A stretch of DNA of 64,000 bases from Saccharospirillum sp. MSK14-1 (GTDB lineage: Bacteria; Pseudomonadota; Gammaproteobacteria; Pseudomonadales; Natronospirillaceae). Shown here piece after piece: positions 1-8,886 of this stretch. The first letter of the stretch is position 1, and every line of letters begins with the position of its first letter. The notes beneath the pieces were generated by a model. That model saw only the letters and a program-made list of their open reading frames with translations, searched no databases and was not told the DNA's origin. Both the position numbers and the translations under genes were made by a program. The DNA lies in NCBI RefSeq assembly GCF_003054965.1, contig NZ_MIES01000033.1, forward strand, positions 1,488,001 through 1,552,000, written 5' to 3'.

Positions 1-527
1 ATCACACCGTACTTATGAATTTCATCTTCCGGCACTTCCATGACCGCGACAATGCTGCAACGGAATTGATTGAAGACTTTAACCATCTGCGCCAGGACGT
101 TTTCCGTGGTTTCTTCCGGCTCCGGTACGCACAAATCATCGGCCAGAATAACGCCGAACGGTTCGTTACCGATCAGAGTTTCACCACACAGGATCGCATG
201 GCCCAAGCCCTTCATTTCTTTTTGGCGCGTGAAGGAGAAGATGCCTTCGTCCATCACATGGCGAATCGATTTGAGAAATTCTTCCTTGTTGGAACCGTTG
301 ATTTGGTGCTCCAACTCATAGGAAATATCAAAATGGTCCGCGATGGCACGCTTGCCACGGCCGGTCACAAAGCCGATCTCGTTCAGCCCGGCCTCGATCG
401 CTTCCTCAACCCCATATTGCACCAGCGGCTTGTTAACGACGGGCAGCATTTCCTTGGGCAGCGCTTTGGTGGCTGGTAAAAAACGCGTACCGTAGCCGCC
501 GACGGGGAACATACATTTGCGAATCAT
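1..527 (-). CDS. galU: UTP--glucose-1-phosphate uridylyltransferase (N-terminal part, cut by window edge)
   Basis: Makes UDP-glucose from UTP and glucose-1-phosphate in the cytoplasm, the donor for polysaccharides, glycolipids and glucosylated solutes. About 175 N-terminal residues are visible, and the 3' end lies outside the window. The nucleotidyltransferase signature is clear: MIRKCMFPVGGYGTRFLPAT, then KALPKEMLPVVNKPLVQY, and the VTGRGKRAI and ILADDL stretches typical of bacterial GalU. The start at 527 matches the family's MIRK beginning; an internal ATG at 516 would remove it. The first glycine-rich loop reads VGGYGTR rather than the commoner VAGLGTR, a mild variation. It is divergent from a sugar phosphorylase gene, which suggests a sugar-nucleotide or compatible-solute context. 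Confidence 0.93.
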   Translation of the reverse strand, partial: MIRKCMFPVGGYGTRFLPATKALPKEMLPVVNKPLVQYGVEEAIEAGLNEIGFVTGRGKRAIADHFDISYELEHQINGSNKEEFLKSIRHVMDEGIFSFTRQKEMKGLGHAILCGETLIGNEPFGVILADDLCVPEPEETTENVLAQMVKVFNQFRCSIVAVMEVPEDEIHKYGV

Positions 528-648
528 TTCCTATCCTCTATTTCCGCTTGTCTTCAGTTCTAAGCAATTACCTGACCATTCGCAATTTTGGCGCGTTGTT
601 TGCGATACAACCTCAGTGTACGGGTCAGACTGGCCGCGGCGCACCGAA

Positions 649-660
649 TTGGCGCGCCAA
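649..660. promoter_or_regulatory. 12-bp perfect palindrome in the galU/phosphorylase divergent promoter
   Basis: TTGGCGCGCCAA is a perfect palindrome lying between the two divergent genes. A half-site-like TTGGCGCG occurs again at 588-595. The position suits an operator, but no regulator can be named from the sequence and chance is possible. Confidence 0.25.
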
Positions 661-779
661 GGCGGGTTTCGGGTTGGGACTGTCCTTACACAACCTCAAT
701 TGCACTAACATGGGGCATGGCACCAGGATGGTGCGACGCATCCACCGTCATCATCATACATCAGGTTAGGGAGACTAAC

Positions 780-2525
780 ATGACAGAAGCCGAGGCCCGT
801 CTGACGGCTTTTCGAGAATCCGCCGAACAACGTCTGACATTGCTCTATGGTGCCGAGCGTGCCCCGGCGGTGACCGATCAGTTGATGGGTTTATTGAATC
901 GTTACCAGAGCGCCATTTACCACCACACCCGCAGCTCGGATTGGGATGAAACCGATAATCTGTTGATCACCTACGGCGATGCCATCCGCAATCGTGACGA
1001 ACCCGGTCTGCTGCAACTGGAACGCTTTCTGGAAGCGTTTTACCCCAGCCTGATCAGCAACATTCATCTGCTGCCTTTCTATCCTTACAGCTCTGACGAC
1101 GGCTTTTCAGTCATCGACTTTAAACAGGTGCGGGACACCGTGGGCCAGTGGGACCACATCGATGCCCTGGCGCGTCGTTTTGGCATCATGTTCGATCTGG
1201 TGTTGAACCATTGCTCACGCGAAAACCTCTGGTTTATCGAATACATTCAGAACCAAGAACCGGGCTGTAACTATTTTATCGATCTTGATCCCAATACCGA
1301 TGTTTCAATGGTGACGCGCCCACGCTCCTCACCCTTGGCAGCGCCCATTAATACCCATCGTGGCACACGACATGTGTGGGCCACTTTCAGCGAAGATCAG
1401 ATCGATCTGAATTATGAAAACCCCGATGTGCTGCTGGCCATGATGGACATCTTTTTGTTCTATCTGTCCAAAGGCGCCCGCCTGGTTCGGCTCGATGCCG
1501 TCGCGTTTTTATGGAAACAACTGGGCACTTCCTGCATCCATTTGCCGGAAACTCATGAGATCGTCAAATTGATGCGCGACATCGTCGATGCGATCGCACC
1601 CTGGGTCATTCTGGTGACTGAAACCAATGTCCCGCACGAAGAAAACCTGTCCTATTTCGGCGATTGCGATGAAGCCTCCATGGTCTATCAGTTCGCATTG
1701 CCACCGCTGGTGCTCTACACCCTGAACCGGGGCAATGCTGACCTACTCACCAACTGGGCGATGACCTTGGCACCGCCACCCCCGCATTGCACCTATTTGA
1801 ATTTTACCGCCAGTCACGACGGCATTGGCTTGCGTGCGCTGGAAGGTATTTTGCCCGCCTACGAAATTCAAAGCCTGCTCGATTGCATGCACCAGTTCGG
1901 TGGCTACGTCAGCATGAAGGCCAACCCAAACGGCAAAGACAGCCCTTACGAAATCAACATCAGTTATTTTGATGCGCTCAAAGGCACGCGCACCGGTGCG
2001 GATCAATGGCAGGTGGAACGGTTTCTGTGTTCACAAACGCTGATGATGAGCCTGCAAGGCATTCCCGGTTTTTATTTGCAAAGCCTGATCGGTACTCCCA
2101 ACGATTTGGCGGGTGTTGAACGCACCGGCCGGCTGCGCTCAATCAACCGGAAAACCTGGCAATGGAATGATCTGAATGAGGTGATGACCGACGAACGTCA
2201 TCCGTCTTACATCGTCAGTCAGGAACTGGCGCGACGCATTCAGTTGCGCGGCGAACAGGCAGCGTTTCATCCGGAAGCGCGTCAGCGCGTGGTTGATCTC
2301 GACTCGGCGTTTTTTATTTTGCGCCGCGACGCCGAAGACAGTCGTGTATACGGTATTTTTAACGTCACCGCTGTGCCGCGCACGCTGAATTTAACCCGCT
2401 TACTGCCCTCGCACGAAGCCTGGACTTATTACGACCTGATTGGCGAACAGCAAATGGCGTCCAATGACGAGTTGGCACTGGCACCTTATCAGGTGGTGTG
2501 GCTGGTACCGGTTAAAGAAGACTGA
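780..2525 (+). CDS. GH13_18 sugar phosphorylase (sucrose / glucosylglycerate phosphorylase family)
   Basis: Cytoplasmic glycoside phosphorylase of 581 residues that should reversibly split an alpha-glucoside with phosphate to give alpha-glucose-1-phosphate. The retaining GH13 catalytic set is visible: Asp239 in VRLDAVAF (nucleophile), Glu281 in TETNVPHEEN (acid/base) and His346-Asp347 in TASHDGIGL (transition-state stabiliser). The N-terminal HLLPFYPYSSDDGFSVIDF block marks subfamily 18. The overall pattern, including TSCIHLPETH and MVYQFALPPLVL, resembles E. coli YcjM-type glucosylglycerate phosphorylases more than classical sucrose phosphorylases; this is from memory, so substrate is an inference. 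The start at 780 follows a GGGAG Shine-Dalgarno and discards a 64-codon upstream extension of low plausibility. The glucose-1-phosphate produced could feed galU next door. Confidence 0.85.
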   Translation: MTEAEARLTAFRESAEQRLTLLYGAERAPAVTDQLMGLLNRYQSAIYHHTRSSDWDETDNLLITYGDAIRNRDEPGLLQLERFLEAFYPSLISNIHLLPFYPYSSDDGFSVIDFKQVRDTVGQWDHIDALARRFGIMFDLVLNHCSRENLWFIEYIQNQEPGCNYFIDLDPNTDVSMVTRPRSSPLAAPINTHRGTRHVWATFSEDQIDLNYENPDVLLAMMDIFLFYLSKGARLVRLDAVAFLWKQLGTSCIHLPETHEIVKLMRDIVDAIAPWVILVTETNVPHEENLSYFGDCDEASMVYQFALPPLVLYTLNRGNADLLTNWAMTLAPPPPHCTYLNFTASHDGIGLRALEGILPAYEIQSLLDCMHQFGGYVSMKANPNGKDSPYEINISYFDALKGTRTGADQWQVERFLCSQTLMMSLQGIPGFYLQSLIGTPNDLAGVERTGRLRSINRKTWQWNDLNEVMTDERHPSYIVSQELARRIQLRGEQAAFHPEARQRVVDLDSAFFILRRDAEDSRVYGIFNVTAVPRTLNLTRLLPSHEAWTYYDLIGEQQMASNDELALAPYQVVWLVPVKED

Positions 2526-2532
2526 ACGAAAC

Positions 2533-2569
2533 TAGGACGGGTTCGCCAACATCTGGCGAACCCGTCCTA
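2533..2569. terminator. Bidirectional terminator hairpin between phosphorylase and cysA
   Basis: A perfect 16-bp stem (TAGGACGGGTTCGCCA and its complement) with a 5-nt ACATC loop sits between the two convergent stop codons, 7 bp after one and 1 bp before the other. Neither side has a long U-tract, so termination strength is uncertain. Confidence 0.75.
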
Positions 2570-2570
2570 T

Positions 2571-3656
2571 TCAACTCATCGCCACCGCAGCCGGTTCAGC
2601 GACCGTCTGCGCATTAAAACGATGCCAGTGGGTGGGTGTGGCAAATAAACGCTTACCGCGTTGTACGTCCAATCGTTCAAAGTCGGCGTGGCTGATCGTC
2701 GCCAGCCAGGGCTCCACCAGCCAATCGGCTTCAAGCTCCAGTCGTACTTCGGCACCGACCGGCACAATGGCGGTCACGGTAACGGGTAAGTGGGTATGGG
2801 CACTGGGTTCGCCCGCGAGTGAAATTTCGTGTGGCCGCAACAAAAGCTCCTGACCGCCATCGGCCAGATCGCCTACGTCCAAATGCGCGTCGCCGCATGT
2901 TAAAACGCCATCGCGCACATCGCCTTCCAGACGATTCACATCGCCCAAAAATTCAAACACAAAACGGTTGGCCGGCTGACGATACAATTCATCCGGCGTG
3001 GCAATCTGTTCGATACGACCGTTGCTCATCACCACCACCCGATCGGATAACTCCAACGCTTCTTCTTGGTCGTGGGTGACAAAGACACTGGTGAAATTCA
3101 GCTCGTCATGCAGGTGACGCAACCAGCGACGCAGTTCCTGGCGCACCTTGGCATCGAGCGCGCCAAAGGGTTCATCCAATAACAGCACATCCGGTTTTAA
3201 CGCCAGCGCCCGTGCCAGTGCAACACGCTGTTGTTGACCGCCGGATAATTGCGCCGGGAAGCGTTCGGCAAACTCATTGAGCCGAACCATCTCCAGCAAT
3301 TGCGTGACGCGTGAACGAATATCCGCGTTCGAAGGTCGTTCACGTCGCGGCATGGCTCTTAACCCGAAAGCGACATTTTCAAACACCGTCATATGCCGGA
3401 ATAAAGCATAGTGCTGAAACACAAAACCGATGCGACGATCACGCACGTGCAGTTGCGTCACGTCGCGCTCACCAAAATGAATGCGGCCACCGTCGGCCTG
3501 TTCCAATCCGGCCATGATGCGCAGCAAGGTGGTCTTGCCCGAACCGGACGGACCGAGCAAACCGATCAACTCGCCGTCGGCAATGTTCAGGTCAATCGGC
3601 GCCAGCGCCTGAGTGCGACCAAAGGTTTTGGCAACCTGTTCAATGCGGATGCTCAT
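2571..3656 (-). CDS. cysA: Sulfate/thiosulfate ABC transporter ATP-binding protein CysA
   Basis: ATPase subunit of the inner-membrane sulfate importer, 361 residues, the usual size. Walker A is GPSGSGKT at residues 35-42. The ABC signature LSGGQQQR, Walker [13 protein letters not shown] and the switch histidine in VTHDQEEA follow in order. The C-terminal third is a TOBE-like regulatory domain, as expected for CysA. It is the last gene of the sbp-cysT-cysW-cysA operon, and its ATG overlaps the cysW stop by 4 bp (ATGA), implying translational coupling. Confidence 0.95.
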   Translation of the reverse strand: MSIRIEQVAKTFGRTQALAPIDLNIADGELIGLLGPSGSGKTTLLRIMAGLEQADGGRIHFGERDVTQLHVRDRRIGFVFQHYALFRHMTVFENVAFGLRAMPRRERPSNADIRSRVTQLLEMVRLNEFAERFPAQLSGGQQQRVALARALALKPDVLLLDEPFGALDAKVRQELRRWLRHLHDELNFTSVFVTHDQEEALELSDRVVVMSNGRIEQIATPDELYRQPANRFVFEFLGDVNRLEGDVRDGVLTCGDAHLDVGDLADGGQELLLRPHEISLAGEPSAHTHLPVTVTAIVPVGAEVRLELEADWLVEPWLATISHADFERLDVQRGKRLFATPTHWHRFNAQTVAEPAAVAMS

Positions 3657-4480
3657 GCGTTTTTCTCCCGGCGCTCCGCGCGCCTGTCCAGCATGGCCTT
3701 CGCGGCCAGCGTCATCAGTGCCATCAGCGCCAACAAGGACGCGCTGGTGAACGCACCAACGGTGTTGTAATCCTGATACAGCTGCTCAACCTGCAGCGGT
3801 AAGGTGTTGGTCTCGCCTCGAATTGCACCGGCCACCACCGAGACCGCGCCAAATTCACCCACCGCACGAGCGTTGGTTAAAATCACCCCGTAGAGCAGTG
3901 CGCCGCGAATGTTCGGTAACGTCACCCGACGGAAAACGGTCCAACCCGAAGCGCCTAACGTGACCGCGGCTTCTTCCTCACGCGATCCCTGTGCCTGCAT
4001 TAACGGAATCAATTCGCGCGCCACAAACGGACAGGTAACAAAGAGCGTCACCAAAACGATGCCCGGCCAAGCGAACATAATTTGCAGGTCGTTGGCATCC
4101 AGCCAACCCCCCAACCAGCCGTTGCGACCATAGAGCAACAGATACACCAGACCTGCAACCACCGGCGAAACCGCAAACGGAATGTCGATTAAGGTTTGCA
4201 GTAAACGCCGACCGGGAAATTCAAAACGCGTCACCAGCCAGGCCAGAAATATGCCAAACACCAAATTAATCGGCACCGTTAATGCCGATACAAAAAGCGT
4301 TAAGCCGATGGCCGCCAAGGTGTACTGGTCGCTTAAATTGTCCCAGTAAATATCCACACCCCGTGCGAAGGCCTGAGCAAAAATCGCTACCAGTGGCAGT
4401 ACTAAAAACAACCCGGTTAACGACAACGCCGAGCCGATTAATAGTCGGCGCACGATCGGTGCATCACCAATGCGAATCAT
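3653..4480 (-). CDS. cysW: Sulfate ABC transporter permease CysW
   Basis: One of two inner-membrane permease subunits of the sulfate importer; 275 residues with about six hydrophobic segments. The cytoplasmic coupling loop is seen as [22 protein letters not shown] (shown here only as a landmark), followed by the permease EAA-loop continuation [12 protein letters not shown]. It overlaps cysT by 1 bp (TGATG) and cysA by 4 bp. It is assigned CysW rather than CysT by order in the operon and by the start [15 protein letters not shown]. Confidence 0.93.
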   Translation of the reverse strand: MIRIGDAPIVRRLLIGSALSLTGLFLVLPLVAIFAQAFARGVDIYWDNLSDQYTLAAIGLTLFVSALTVPINLVFGIFLAWLVTRFEFPGRRLLQTLIDIPFAVSPVVAGLVYLLLYGRNGWLGGWLDANDLQIMFAWPGIVLVTLFVTCPFVARELIPLMQAQGSREEEAAVTLGASGWTVFRRVTLPNIRGALLYGVILTNARAVGEFGAVSVVAGAIRGETNTLPLQVEQLYQDYNTVGAFTSASLLALMALMTLAAKAMLDRRAERREKNA

Positions 4481-5334
4481 CAGCCACGCCCTCCGTGCAG
4501 TCGTTTAATAAAGCGGCCTTGCCAAAGGTTAATCACCAACAACAACAGTAACGAAGTGGCCAACACAATGGACGCCACGGCTGACGCACCGGCGTAGTCG
4601 TATTCCTGCAGGCGCACAAAAATCATCAAGGAGGTGATTTCGGTTTCATAGGGTTTGCCACCGGCGATAAAAATCACCGCGCCAAATTCACCGAGCGAAC
4701 GCACAAAGGCGAGCCCCGTTCCGGTCACCAGCGCTGGCCATAAATGCGGCAAAATAACACGACGAAAAGCGTGACCGTCTTTAGCGCCCAGACTGACTGC
4801 GGCTTCATCAATTTCCGCCGGCAAATCTTCCAGCACCGGCTGCACGGTACGCACCACAAACGGAATACTGGTGAAGGCCATGGCTAAGGCAATGCCGACC
4901 CAGGTGTAGGCAATGGAAATACCGGTCGGTTCCAGCAAAGACCCAATCCAGCCGTTGCTGGAATAAAGCGTCGCCAGGGTAATGCCCGCCACCGCAGTGG
5001 GCAGTGCAAAAGGCAGATCCATCAACGCATCGACCAGACGTTTACCGGGGAAGTCGTATCGCACCAACACCCAGGCCATCAGCAAGCCGAAGGCGGCATT
5101 AAACAGGCAGGCCACAGCAGCCGCACCAAGGGTGACGCTGTAACTGGCCACAATGCGCGGGTCGGTAATTAAAAACCAATATTGCGACCAGCTTAACTGC
5201 GACAACTGCCCGACCAGACTGGTCAGCGGCAGCAGCAGAACCAGCGAAATAAACGTCAGGGAGACGCCCAGAGAAAGACCAAAACCGGGCAGAACCCGGT
5301 GTTGGCGTTGCAATGAAAAACGGGCCGTGGTCAT
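4480..5334 (-). CDS. cysT: Sulfate ABC transporter permease CysT
   Basis: Partner permease of CysW, 284 residues. It has several transmembrane segments and the EAA loop EIDEAAVSLGAKDGHAFRRV before ILPHLWPAL. The start at 5334 is chosen because its ATG overlaps the sbp stop in an ATGA arrangement. An in-frame upstream extension to 5397 would lie wholly inside sbp and has no family support. Its protein begins MTTARFSLQRQHRVLPGFGL. It should form the sulfate channel with CysW. Confidence 0.93.
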   Translation of the reverse strand: MTTARFSLQRQHRVLPGFGLSLGVSLTFISLVLLLPLTSLVGQLSQLSWSQYWFLITDPRIVASYSVTLGAAAVACLFNAAFGLLMAWVLVRYDFPGKRLVDALMDLPFALPTAVAGITLATLYSSNGWIGSLLEPTGISIAYTWVGIALAMAFTSIPFVVRTVQPVLEDLPAEIDEAAVSLGAKDGHAFRRVILPHLWPALVTGTGLAFVRSLGEFGAVIFIAGGKPYETEITSLMIFVRLQEYDYAGASAVASIVLATSLLLLLVINLWQGRFIKRLHGGRG

Positions 5335-6338
5335 CGACGTTGCAACTGATCCAGTTTGGCACCGCTGCTGAAGTGCGTTTCCATCGCCTGTGGCCAACTG
5401 CCGAAAATGTCTTCCACGCGCAGCAGTTCGGCTTGCGGGAAACGATCGCTGAATTCGGCGGCAACGTTCTGGTCATTGACCCGGTAGTTGAAACCGGCCA
5501 ACAGACGCTGGGCTTCCACGGTGTAGAGGTAATCGAGGTAACCACGCGCCAGGTCGAGGTTGCCGTTACGCTCGGCGTAATCTTCCACCACGGCAACCGG
5601 GAACTCCGCCAGGATGCTGACCGGCGGTACGACGACTTCGTAGTCATCAACGCCGTATTCGTTACGGATGTTGTTCACTTCCGATTCAAAGGTGATCAAC
5701 ACATCGCCAATGCCGCGTTCCACAAAGGTGGTGGTGGCGCCACGACCGCCGGTATCGAACACTTCCACGTTACCGAGGAAGGTTTTCATAAAGTCTTCGA
5801 TCTGGGCTTCATCACCATCGAAGGTGCGATCGGCATAGCCCCAGGCCGCAAGATAGGTGTAGCGACCGTTGCCGGAGGTTTTCGGGTTCGGGAACACCAA
5901 CTCAACGCCATCGGCCGCCAGATCGTCCCAGCCTTCGATGTTTTTCGGATTGCCCTTGCGCACCAAAAACGCCGTGGTCGAATAATAGGGCGAGGCGTTA
6001 TTGGGGTACTGCGCCTGCCAGTCGTCAGCGACCAGGCCGGCTTCGGCCAGAACGTTCACGTCAGTCACCTGATTGAAGGTTACGACATCCGCACGCAGAC
6101 CCTGCATGATGGAACGCGCCTGAGTCGACGAACCACCGTGCGACTGTTTCACGCTGACGGTTTCGCCCTGCTCGGCTTCCCACCAATCAATAAATTTCGG
6201 GTTAACGGCGGCAAACAACTCACGCGCAATGTCGTACGAGGTATTGAGGATTTCACGGGAATCTTCGGCCTGAGCCGGCGCTGCGGCCAGTGTCAAACTC
6301 ACAGCCAAAGCCGAAACGGAAGCGATTAACCGGACCAT
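5331..6338 (-). CDS. sbp: Sulfate-binding periplasmic protein
   Basis: Periplasmic substrate-binding protein of the sulfate importer, 335 residues. A signal peptide is visible (MVRLIASVSALAVSLTLAAA, then PAQA before EDSREI, an AxA cleavage site). The mature start ILNTSYDIARELF, the KQSHGGSSTQARSI anion-binding segment and GRYTYLAAWGYA are characteristic of Sbp/CysP. It is the first gene of the operon with cysT, cysW and cysA. The 238-bp upstream region carries a palindrome that could be regulatory. Whether sulfate or thiosulfate is preferred cannot be told from the sequence. Confidence 0.94.
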   Translation of the reverse strand: MVRLIASVSALAVSLTLAAAPAQAEDSREILNTSYDIARELFAAVNPKFIDWWEAEQGETVSVKQSHGGSSTQARSIMQGLRADVVTFNQVTDVNVLAEAGLVADDWQAQYPNNASPYYSTTAFLVRKGNPKNIEGWDDLAADGVELVFPNPKTSGNGRYTYLAAWGYADRTFDGDEAQIEDFMKTFLGNVEVFDTGGRGATTTFVERGIGDVLITFESEVNNIRNEYGVDDYEVVVPPVSILAEFPVAVVEDYAERNGNLDLARGYLDYLYTVEAQRLLAGFNYRVNDQNVAAEFSDRFPQAELLRVEDIFGSWPQAMETHFSSGAKLDQLQRR

Positions 6339-6417
6339 CTGAACTCCTTAAATACAGGCGGTTATTAAGATGGCGGTGAGAGTAAATAAACGATAATGGA
6401 ATGACAATCGGATATAT

Positions 6418-6434
6418 TAGAACATTTAGTTCTA
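6418..6434. promoter_or_regulatory. Palindrome upstream of the sulfate operon
   Basis: TAGAAC-ATTTA-GTTCTA is a 6-bp inverted repeat with a 5-bp spacer, about 80 bp upstream of sbp and embedded in an AT-rich stretch that is likely the promoter. A further TAGAA follows. CysB is the expected regulator of such operons, but this does not clearly match a CysB site, so the regulator is left open. Confidence 0.35.
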
Positions 6435-6495
6435 TCTTAGAATTCGTTCGCCCTAAGGGTTTCAGGGGCCTGGCCCTGGCATCTGAAGATCACAT

Positions 6496-6567
6496 AAAAC
6501 CTCCTGCCCGACAACGTTCTTGGCATGGGATGCCGGGAGGGTGAACATTGCCGTCGTGGGCAGAAGG
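6496..6567 (-). terminator. Possible terminator after the LysE-type exporter
   Basis: On the minus strand CCTTCTGCCC and GGGCAGGAGG can pair (9 of 10) across a long interior that itself contains GGCAT...ATGCC, and the second arm is followed by TTTT. It lies just after the stop of the exporter gene. The loop is long, so this is only a candidate. Confidence 0.35.
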
Positions 6568-6576
6568 TCGAAACGA

Positions 6577-7182
6577 TCACAGCAGAATAAACACCACACT
6601 CAAGGCGGTGAGCCCACCCAGCACGCCATTAAACCAGCGGCGTTTACGTTCATCTTGCAAGGCACGACGCAGTTGGGTGCCCAATAAGGCCCACAAGCTG
6701 CAGCTTGGATAGCTGACCAACGCAAACATACCGGCCACGGCCAAAGCACTGGGCCAGTAGTCGTCACCGGTCAAACTGAAGGCGGCAATCCCCGTCACCC
6801 CCATGGCCCAGGCTTTGGGATTGATCATTTGAAACAACGCCGCCTGCCACCAGCGCATGGGCTGCGCTTTGCCGTCGGCTTTGCCCAGACCCCCGGCGGT
6901 GGCAATGTTCCACCCAAGCCACAGTAAATACAGTGACCCGGCGATTTTCAGTGCCCAGTGCAACTGCGGAATAGCCAGTAAAACAGCCCCAATGCCAGCG
7001 GCGACCATCAGGTTTAACGCCAGGAATCCAATGAAGATACCGGTGATGTGCGGCAGTGTCCGCCAGTAACCAAAATTCACACCCGAAGCCGTCAACATCA
7101 GATTATTCGGGCCGGGCGTCACAGTGACACTGGCGGCATACAACAGAATGGGTGCTAAAAAACTGAGCGTCAGGACGTCCAT
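6577..7182 (-). CDS. LysE/RhtB-family amino-acid exporter
   Basis: Inner-membrane exporter of 201 residues with about six hydrophobic segments. The family signature near the N-terminus reads TPGPNNLMLTASG, followed by GFWxxLPHITG-type residues (here GYWRTLPHITG). The conserved NPKAWAMGVTG stretch lies mid-protein. The substrate is probably an amino acid or derivative but cannot be specified. Its first 13 bp overlap the end of the PhzF-like gene, so the two are translated together as part of the alaX-phzF-lysE unit facing a MocR regulator. Confidence 0.88.
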   Translation of the reverse strand: MDVLTLSFLAPILLYAASVTVTPGPNNLMLTASGVNFGYWRTLPHITGIFIGFLALNLMVAAGIGAVLLAIPQLHWALKIAGSLYLLWLGWNIATAGGLGKADGKAQPMRWWQAALFQMINPKAWAMGVTGIAAFSLTGDDYWPSALAVAGMFALVSYPSCSLWALLGTQLRRALQDERKRRWFNGVLGGLTALSVVFILL

Positions 7183-7961
7183 TCAACAAAGCCTCGCAAA
7201 TAGGTTTTAGCCCGGCCGCGCAAACGCACGCGGTCGCCTTTTAATTCACACTCAAGCCGGCCTTGACGCTTGGAAATCTGCTCGGCGACCAGGGTGGTTT
7301 TATTCAGTTTTTCACCCCAGTAAGGCGCCAGCAAACAATGGGCGGAACCGGTCACCGGATCTTCGATAACGCCATCTTTGGGCCCACAAAATACCCGCGA
7401 CACAAAATCGACATCGGGACGCTGGCTTGCGGCAGTCAAGATGACGGCGTTGTCGACGGCATCAATGTCAGCAAAATGATGCTCAAATTCAGCGACCTGT
7501 TGTTCGCTGTTAAGAACCGCCATTAAAAAACCGTCTTCGATGACATCAACCGTTGGCAACGCTAATCGCTGCTCAACCTGCGCTGGCAGCTGGCTGGGAT
7601 TGGGCGAATAAGCCGGGAAATCCAACTCCAGTTGATCGCCCACGCGACGCACTTCCAACAGACCACTGCGACTGTGCAAATGCAGCACTTCAGCGCTGTA
7701 GCCCAGTTCATTCCACAGCACGTGTGCAGTGGCTAAGGTGGCGTGACCACACAAATCGACTTCCTGACCAGGCATAAACCAGCGGATGTTCCAGTCGTCA
7801 CCGTGCGGCCACACAAAGGCCGTCTCCGAGAGGTTGTTTTCAATCGCCAACTGTTGCATCACCGCGTCATCCAGCGGCGCATTCAGTACCATCACCGCGG
7901 CCGGATTGCCTTGAAATACCGCCTCGGCGAAGGCGTCAACCTGGTACATCGGAAAAGCCAT
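7170..7961 (-). CDS. PhzF-family isomerase/epimerase-like protein
   Basis: PhzF/DapF-fold protein of 263 residues, likely cytoplasmic. Family landmarks are QVDAFAEAVFQGNPAAV, the catalytic glutamate Glu46 in NNLSETAFV, the VDLCGHATLA motif and DPVTGSAHC near the C-terminus. PhzF itself isomerises a phenazine precursor, but no phenazine genes are present, so the substrate is unknown. The start at 7961 follows a strong AAGGAGA Shine-Dalgarno; a 65-codon upstream extension lacks family similarity. Neighbours (AlaX editing protein and an amino-acid exporter) hint at handling of an unusual amino acid, which is inference. Confidence 0.9.
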   Translation of the reverse strand: MAFPMYQVDAFAEAVFQGNPAAVMVLNAPLDDAVMQQLAIENNLSETAFVWPHGDDWNIRWFMPGQEVDLCGHATLATAHVLWNELGYSAEVLHLHSRSGLLEVRRVGDQLELDFPAYSPNPSQLPAQVEQRLALPTVDVIEDGFLMAVLNSEQQVAEFEHHFADIDAVDNAVILTAASQRPDVDFVSRVFCGPKDGVIEDPVTGSAHCLLAPYWGEKLNKTTLVAEQISKRQGRLECELKGDRVRLRGRAKTYLRGFVEWTS

Positions 7962-8001
7962 CTCACTGTTCTCCTTTAGCGTGGCGTGAGCGTCGCGGGG
8001 G

Positions 8002-8700
8002 TCAGTCCACCAGTGCGACATTGATGCGTTTATTTTGTTTGCCTTTGCTTTTAATCGATGGAATGCGCACCTGACCGATTTCGCGAATATTGCGCACATG
8101 GGTGCCGCCACAGGGCTGGTAGTCGAGACCCGCGACCCGAACCATCCGCAATTCACCGGCGCCGCGTGGTGGTTGAACGCTCATGGTGCGCACCAGTTCC
8201 GGCTGCTCATCGAGAATCGATTCGGGCAGCCATTCGGTGGTTATTTCAGCACCGCTGGCAATCAGCGCATTCAGTTGCGCTTCCAGTTCCAGCTTGTCGA
8301 CCGGCGTGGTCAGATCGAATTCGGCGCGGCTTTGGTCCGCACCCACGTTACCGCCGGTCACCGGGTCTTTGATCAGATGACACAGCAAATGCAGACAGGT
8401 ATGCATGCGCATGTGGCGATGGCGGCGATCCCAGTCCAGTTCCAGCTCAATGGTTTCACCCGGCGTCAGCGTCACCGCTTCAGCCAGGTGATGTTCGATG
8501 CACGAGCGGTCATCGCTGTAGCAGGTGTCCACCACCTCATAGCGTTGTCCGGCTGCTGTGATCCAACCCCTGTCTCCGGGTTGGCCACCACCGCGCGGAT
8601 AAAACAGAGTGCTGTCTAACACCAATCGCTGACCCTCACAGGCCACGACCTGAGCCGACATCCGGGTTTGATAGGCATCCAATTGAAACGGCTGTCGCAT
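8002..8700 (-). CDS. alaX: AlaX-type alanyl-tRNA editing protein
   Basis: Free-standing homologue of the AlaRS editing domain, 232 residues, expected to hydrolyse Ser-tRNA(Ala) or Gly-tRNA(Ala). The glycine-rich motif PRGGGQPGDRG and both halves of the zinc site are visible: HxxxH in MHTCLHLL and CxxxH in CGGTHVRN. The length fits the medium AlaX-M class. It is the first gene of a minus-strand unit with the PhzF-like protein and LysE exporter, 40 bp upstream of the former. It diverges from a MocR-type regulator across a region containing a perfect inverted repeat. Confidence 0.9.
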   Translation of the reverse strand: MRQPFQLDAYQTRMSAQVVACEGQRLVLDSTLFYPRGGGQPGDRGWITAAGQRYEVVDTCYSDDRSCIEHHLAEAVTLTPGETIELELDWDRRHRHMRMHTCLHLLCHLIKDPVTGGNVGADQSRAEFDLTTPVDKLELEAQLNALIASGAEITTEWLPESILDEQPELVRTMSVQPPRGAGELRMVRVAGLDYQPCGGTHVRNIREIGQVRIPSIKSKGKQNKRINVALVD

Positions 8701-8710
8701 ATTGTCTCCT

Positions 8711-8756
8711 TTTGTAGGGGTACAATTCTGGCGGATGGGTTTCTGGTCCCTACAAA
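8711..8756. promoter_or_regulatory. Inverted repeat TTTGTAGGG...CCCTACAAA in alaX/mocR divergent promoter
   Basis: Two perfect 9-bp arms (8711-8719 and 8748-8756) separated by 28 bp lie directly upstream of alaX, in the region shared with the MocR-type regulator gene. The spacing (39 bp centre to centre, about four helical turns) fits a dimeric regulator binding both arms on one DNA face. The likely binder is the divergent MocR protein, by position only. Confidence 0.55.
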
Positions 8757-8886
8757 GCGGCTATCGCGCTGGACTGCAGATGATTCAACACATCGATCCG
8801 CAAAACGGAACCATTGAAGCCTTGGCAAATAGGAACAATTGCAGTCTAATGCGCAGACATTTGGCTGCAAGCAAATCTTTGTAACC

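Noticed and set aside
5313-6329. Plus-strand open frame of 338 codons antisense to sbp
   Set aside because: Shadow of sbp; no family similarity and no proper start context.
7170-7961. Phenazine biosynthesis gene phzF
   Set aside because: No other phenazine genes are in the window; PhzF-like proteins are widespread and mostly unrelated to phenazines.
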